A DNA stretch of 9,337 nt from the NCBI GenBank assembly GCA_947169395.1, contig CAMVPJ010000042.1:1-9337 (forward strand). Direction: 5' to 3'. The notes beneath the pieces were generated by a model. The model saw only the letters and a list, made by a program, of their open reading frames with translations, searched no databases and was not told where the DNA came from. Of the stretch, positions 6,956 through 9,337 are shown in pieces (position 1 is the first letter of the stretch; each line of letters begins with the position of its first letter). A program made the translations under genes and the position numbers. This DNA comes from an uncultured Caryophanales bacterium. Lineage in GTDB: Bacteria > Bacillota_I > Bacilli_A > RF39 > UBA660.

Positions 6956-7258
6956 ATGAAAGCAGTAATTTCTACTGGTGGAAAACAATACTACGTAAGT
7001 GAAGGAGATGTTATTTACATTGAAAAACTTGATGCAAATGAAGGAGATACAGTTACTTTTGATCAAGTATTAATGGTAGATAATAAGATTGGTACACCTT
7101 GTTTAGATGGAGCGAGTGTTACTGGTACTGTACTTAAGAATGGTAAACAAAAAAAGATTACTATATTTAAGTATACACAAAAGAAAAAGTATCGTAAGAA
7201 ACAAGGACACCGTCAACCATATACTAAAGTTGAGATTAAATCAATTAAGGTTAAATAA
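6956..7258 (+). CDS. rplU: 50S ribosomal protein L21 (bL21)
   Basis: L21 binds 23S rRNA in the large subunit next to L20. The 100 residues begin [14 protein letters not shown], the diagnostic bL21 start. [19 protein letters not shown] (75-93) is the signature basic loop with R-K-x-G-H-R-Q, and the tail V-E-I-K-S-I-K-V-K is typical. The usual length is about 102. The AAGGAGGT site (6943-6950) sits five bases before ATG. The stop shares one base with the next start (TAATG), so prp is translated by coupling. The gene is first in an operon preceded by the L21 leader. Confidence 0.97.
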   Translation: MKAVISTGGKQYYVSEGDVIYIEKLDANEGDTVTFDQVLMVDNKIGTPCLDGASVTGTVLKNGKQKKITIFKYTQKKKYRKKQGHRQPYTKVEIKSIKVK

Positions 7259-7569
7259 TGATTAAGGTTGTTATTAAAGAAACTGATATAATAAATAATA
7301 TCGAGATTAGTGGACACTCTGGTTATAAAGAGAGTGGTTCTGATATTGTTTGTGCATCAGTATCTAGTATTTGTATTACTACTGTAAATGCTATTATAAA
7401 TATTGATTCTAGTGCTATTAAATATAAAGAATTAGATGGATATTTAAATATTGATATAATAAAACATGGTGATACAGTTGATAAGTTAATTATGAATATG
7501 ATTAATTTATTAGAAGAATTAGAAAAACAATATAAAAACTATATAGAAATAAGGAGGTGCCATATATGA
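7258..7569 (+). CDS. prp: ribosomal-processing cysteine protease Prp
   Basis: Prp removes the N-terminal extension of L27 in Firmicutes and relatives and always sits between rplU and rpmA. The 103 residues show the catalytic region [20 protein letters not shown], with the expected His at 20 and Cys at 32 in the G-H-x(7)-G-x-D-I-V-C-A arrangement. The C-terminal half is helical ([15 protein letters not shown]). There is no strong RBS of its own; ATG 7258 overlaps the rplU stop. Its TGA stop lies inside the rpmA start (ATGA), a second coupling. The L27 encoded next carries the matching cleavage site, so enzyme and substrate are made from one transcript. Confidence 0.95.
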   Translation: MIKVVIKETDIINNIEISGHSGYKESGSDIVCASVSSICITTVNAIINIDSSAIKYKELDGYLNIDIIKHGDTVDKLIMNMINLLEELEKQYKNYIEIRRCHI

Positions 7570-7853
7570 TGTTAATGCAATTAAATATTCAATTATTTGC
7601 GCATAAAAAAGGACAAGGATCTACTAAGAATGGTAGAGATTCAGAATCTAAAAGATTAGGATGTAAAGCTGCTGATGGAGAGTATGTTACAGGTGGTTCT
7701 ATTATTTATCGTCAAAGAGGAACTAGAATTTATCCTGGTGTTAATGTTGGAATTGGTGGCGATGATACTATTTATGCTAAGATTTCAGGATATGTTAAAT
7801 TTGAGCGTAAAGGTAGAGATAAAAAACAAGTTAGTGTATATGCTACAAAGTAA
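7566..7853 (+). CDS. rpmA: 50S ribosomal protein L27 (bL27) with Prp-cleavable N-terminal extension
   Basis: L27 sits near the peptidyl transferase centre, and its N-terminus reaches the tRNA ends. The start chosen is ATG 7566, eight bases after AAGGAGG (7551-7557). The in-frame GTG at 7557 is part of that RBS and cannot be the start, while ATG 7569 is a possible alternative. The 95-residue product has the leader [12 protein letters not shown] followed by [14 protein letters not shown] (13-26). Cleavage by Prp after Ala12 would expose His13, as in staphylococcal and Bacillus L27. [16 protein letters not shown] and [17 protein letters not shown] are standard L27 core sequence. The start overlaps the prp stop by four bases. 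Confidence 0.97.
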   Translation: MMLMQLNIQLFAHKKGQGSTKNGRDSESKRLGCKAADGEYVTGGSIIYRQRGTRIYPGVNVGIGGDDTIYAKISGYVKFERKGRDKKQVSVYATK

Positions 7854-7855
7854 AA

Positions 7856-7880
7856 TTACATTAATAAATGTAGTTTTTTT
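7856..7880 (+). terminator. weak terminator after rpmA
   Basis: TTACATT (7856-7862) pairs with AATGTAG (7867-7873), with a G-T pair at the base and a 4-base loop, then seven T residues (7874-7880). The stem has only two G-C or G-T pairs, so read-through into the next two genes is plausible. No convincing promoter is visible between it and 7910. Confidence 0.6.
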
Positions 7881-7899
7881 CTTCTCGGTGTATTTTGAT

Positions 7900-7912
7900 T
7901 GGGGGATTTATG
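7900..7912 (+). promoter_or_regulatory. unusual G-run initiation site of the 195-aa gene
   Basis: T-GGGGG-ATTT-ATG: five G residues four bases before the start. GGGGG can pair with the anti-Shine-Dalgarno CCUCC through one G-U pair, but the spacing is shorter than the usual five to nine bases. Nearly the same sequence precedes the next gene (8504-8515). Confidence 0.5.
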
Positions 7913-8497
7913 AATAGAATAAATGAATATAATGGATTAGATATTATTAATGATGTTGATCCTGATACATATAGATTAGTATTTGCAATTGGAAATCATC
8001 ATTATAGTGATTATGAAGGTTTAAAATTATTAGTACAAGCTATTTTAAAATTAGATTATAATAAAATACCTTTAATTATAGATTCTTTAACTAATTTAGA
8101 ATTAACAATGTTAGAAAGAACTAATCCACATGCAAGTGCTGGTTATAATAAAAAGGTACATGATTTTTGTTCTTTAATTTGTGCTTTAAATGATTGTGGA
8201 TATAAGTTTAATAGTGAGAATTTTAGTGCAAAGATGTTCAAAATAAGAGGAAATTTAATTATTAAGAATGCAAATAAACTTGATATTATGATTCATAATC
8301 CTATTAATTTTAGTTATATTGATAATGGTACAAAGGCTTTATTTAATAAAGAATTAAAATCTAATGAAAAGATTAATGGATTAGAATTATGTAATTTAAT
8401 GTTATATATAGGTTCTAATAATTACACTAATTCAACTGATGTATTAAAACATGGAAACTATGTAAAAGCAAAAGAATTAGTAAAATTTTTAAAATAA
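7910..8497 (+). CDS. protein of unknown function (195 aa)
   Basis: I do not recognise a family. The start is ATG 7910; an in-frame TTG at 7895 is ignored because the G-rich initiation site lies between them. The protein is soluble with no signal peptide or membrane segment. It contains a His-rich FAIGNHHYSDYEG near residues 24-36, an amphipathic helix (LKLLVQAILKL), LTMLERTNPHASAGYNKK in the middle and a Leu/Lys-rich C-terminus (KAKELVKFLK). It follows the L27 terminator by 30 bases and precedes a kinase-like gene by 15 bases, with the same start context, so the two probably form one transcript. It might act with the kinase-like protein; that is inference from position only. Confidence 0.75.
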   Translation: MNRINEYNGLDIINDVDPDTYRLVFAIGNHHYSDYEGLKLLVQAILKLDYNKIPLIIDSLTNLELTMLERTNPHASAGYNKKVHDFCSLICALNDCGYKFNSENFSAKMFKIRGNLIIKNANKLDIMIHNPINFSYIDNGTKALFNKELKSNEKINGLELCNLMLYIGSNNYTNSTDVLKHGNYVKAKELVKFLK

Positions 8498-8503
8498 TAT
8501 AAG

Positions 8504-8515
8504 TGGGGGTTTATG
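8504..8515 (+). promoter_or_regulatory. unusual G-run initiation site of the kinase-like gene
   Basis: T-GGGGG-TTT-ATG has five G residues only three bases before the start. It matches the site at 7900-7912 apart from one missing A. The shared motif suggests common control of translation or common descent of the two 5' ends. Confidence 0.5.
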
Positions 8516-9256
8516 GAGTTTAAGAGTAGAAGGGATTTATTATTAAAAACACTTGTTTTAAAAGAAATTGGTAGAGGCTCACAAGGAATTTGTTTTCTAG
8601 ATAAAAATAATAGTTCAGTTTATAAAATATTTTATCAATTCTTAGATAATTATAAAGTTAAAGAGTATAGTTATAGTGAGATTATGCAATTTAGTAATAT
8701 AAAGAATAATACATATATATTTCCTAAAGATGTTATTAAAGTAGAAAATGAAATAGTTGGTTATATCGAACCTTATGTTAATAGCAAGGATTTAACTAAA
8801 GTTGATCCACTTAAAGTTAGCTTGGATAAATTAATTAATTGTATTAATAATGTTTATAGTGATATAGAAACTATATCAGAAAATGGAGTTCTTACATATG
8901 ATGTAATGTATAATACTCTATATAAAAATAAGTTTAATGTAATAGATAGTGATGAATATGTTATCAGAGATATAGATCCAAGTTGTTTGTTTGATTTGAA
9001 TAAAGAAAGATTTAATTATACGATATATATTTTTTTAATAGATGGTTATTTTGAAGAATTTGTTAATAGTTATCGGGAATTAAAGAGTATGTATAAAGAT
9101 AAAAGTACTGATGTAGTAATATTTATTGAACTTTTAAGAAAATATTTAAGTGAATATATAGGTGATGAAGTAAATAAACTAAATGATGCAAAAGATTGTA
9201 TGAATAAAGTTAAAGTAATATATCCTTATTATATAAGAGAAATAAAGATGAGATAG
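8513..9256 (+). CDS. divergent protein-kinase-fold protein (247 aa)
   Basis: The N-lobe signs are clear: LKEIGRGSQGICFLD (16-30) is a glycine-rich ATP loop with the G-x-G-x-x-G pattern, and VYKIF (36-40) gives the conserved Lys38. GYIEPYV (83-89) fits the hinge. The catalytic region is aberrant: LTYDVMYNTLY (127-137) stands for the H-R-D-x-x-x-x-N loop, with Asp130 but Tyr in place of Arg and Asn at +4 instead of +5. VIDSDEY (143-149) takes the place of D-F-G with Asp145. The C-lobe is short and helical. Metal and ATP ligands are thus plausible, so activity is possible but unproven; a pseudokinase or small-molecule kinase is the alternative. There is no membrane anchor. It is second in a pair with the 195-aa gene and ends in a terminator that overlaps its last codons. 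Confidence 0.7.
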   Translation: MEFKSRRDLLLKTLVLKEIGRGSQGICFLDKNNSSVYKIFYQFLDNYKVKEYSYSEIMQFSNIKNNTYIFPKDVIKVENEIVGYIEPYVNSKDLTKVDPLKVSLDKLINCINNVYSDIETISENGVLTYDVMYNTLYKNKFNVIDSDEYVIRDIDPSCLFDLNKERFNYTIYIFLIDGYFEEFVNSYRELKSMYKDKSTDVVIFIELLRKYLSEYIGDEVNKLNDAKDCMNKVKVIYPYYIREIKMR

Positions 9257-9271
9257 TCTTTATTTTTTTTT
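9241..9271 (+). terminator. strong terminator overlapping the end of the kinase-like gene
   Basis: AATAAAGA (9241-9248) pairs perfectly with TCTTTATT (9257-9264) around an 8-base loop that holds the TAG stop, followed by nine T residues (9263-9271). The left arm is coding. Confidence 0.8.
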
Positions 9272-9302
9272 ATTGTATATTAAAAAAATGTCGGGATTGC
9301 TA

Positions 9303-9331
9303 TTTACAGTTATGCTTTAATTTGTTATAAT
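9303..9331 (+). promoter_or_regulatory. strong promoter at the right edge, for a gene beyond the window
   Basis: TTTACA (9303-9308), an exact 17-base spacer and TATAAT (9326-9331), with a TG extension at 9323-9324. Transcription would start at about the last base of the window, so the gene served is not visible. Confidence 0.8.
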
Positions 9332-9337
9332 TTGTAT

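Noticed and set aside
7567..7569. Mycoplasma-type code with UGA as Trp
   Set aside because: prp ends at TGA exactly within the rpmA start, and tryptophans in the other genes use TGG.
7675..7917. Plus-strand open frame overlapping rpmA
   Set aside because: It is the +1 shadow of L27 and has no ribosome binding site.
1..9337. CRISPR arrays, tRNA or rRNA genes, insertion sequences
   Set aside because: No regularly spaced repeats, cloverleaf-like segments, rRNA motifs or transposase sequences were seen on either strand by eye.

Overview
The window is AT-rich, with A/T-biased third codon positions, clear Gram-positive Shine-Dalgarno sites (AAGGAGG, AGAAGG) and the rplU-prp-rpmA ribosomal cluster whose L27 carries a Prp-cleavable N-terminal extension. 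This points to a low-GC Gram-positive bacterium (Bacilli or an uncultured Bacilli/Mollicutes-like gut lineage). UGA is a stop here: prp ends in TGA inside an ATGA overlap and tryptophan is coded by TGG. The standard bacterial code therefore applies, not the Mycoplasma code. The lineage assignment is inference.

Region 1 (1-4038) is a decaying or silent accessory locus. Two copies of a type IV pilin-like gene lie in direct orientation on either side of a transglutaminase-fold gene. Copy 1 (58-1050) has no start codon, ribosome binding site or prepilin leader; its similarity to copy 2 begins at the first mature pilin residue. Copy 2 (3085-4038) has a promoter-like region, RBS, start and leader, but carries an in-frame TAA at codon 119 after which the frame stays open for about 198 codons. 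The first 324 bases of mature coding sequence are about 91% identical without indels, and most differences are silent. The C-terminal domains are divergent with short conserved islands. The transglutaminase-like gene between them is split by a frameshift at an ATATATA tract, and its start is unclear.

Region 2 (4099-6822) is a self-contained unit with its own extended -10 promoter and a terminator. It holds a 456-residue protein with a GGGKDS loop and a 445-residue MurD homologue, overlapping by 28 bases. The pair matches MurL (UDP-MurNAc-L-Ala-L-Glu epimerase) and MurD2 (L-glutamate-adding ligase). Together they would put D-glutamate into the peptidoglycan stem peptide without glutamate racemase: MurD2 adds L-Glu, then MurL inverts it on the nucleotide precursor.

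Region 3 (6832-7880) is the housekeeping operon rplU (L21), prp (cysteine protease) and rpmA (L27). It has a near-consensus promoter, a structured L21 leader RNA, tight translational coupling (TAATG and ATGA overlaps) and a modest terminator. Prp matures L27 at the LNIQLFA/H site.

Region 4 (7900-9271) holds two genes of unknown role: a 195-residue protein without recognisable family, and a 247-residue divergent protein-kinase-fold protein. Both start behind the same unusual TGGGGG(A)TTTATG sequence. A strong terminator ends the unit, and a strong promoter at the right edge (9303-9331) serves a gene beyond the window.
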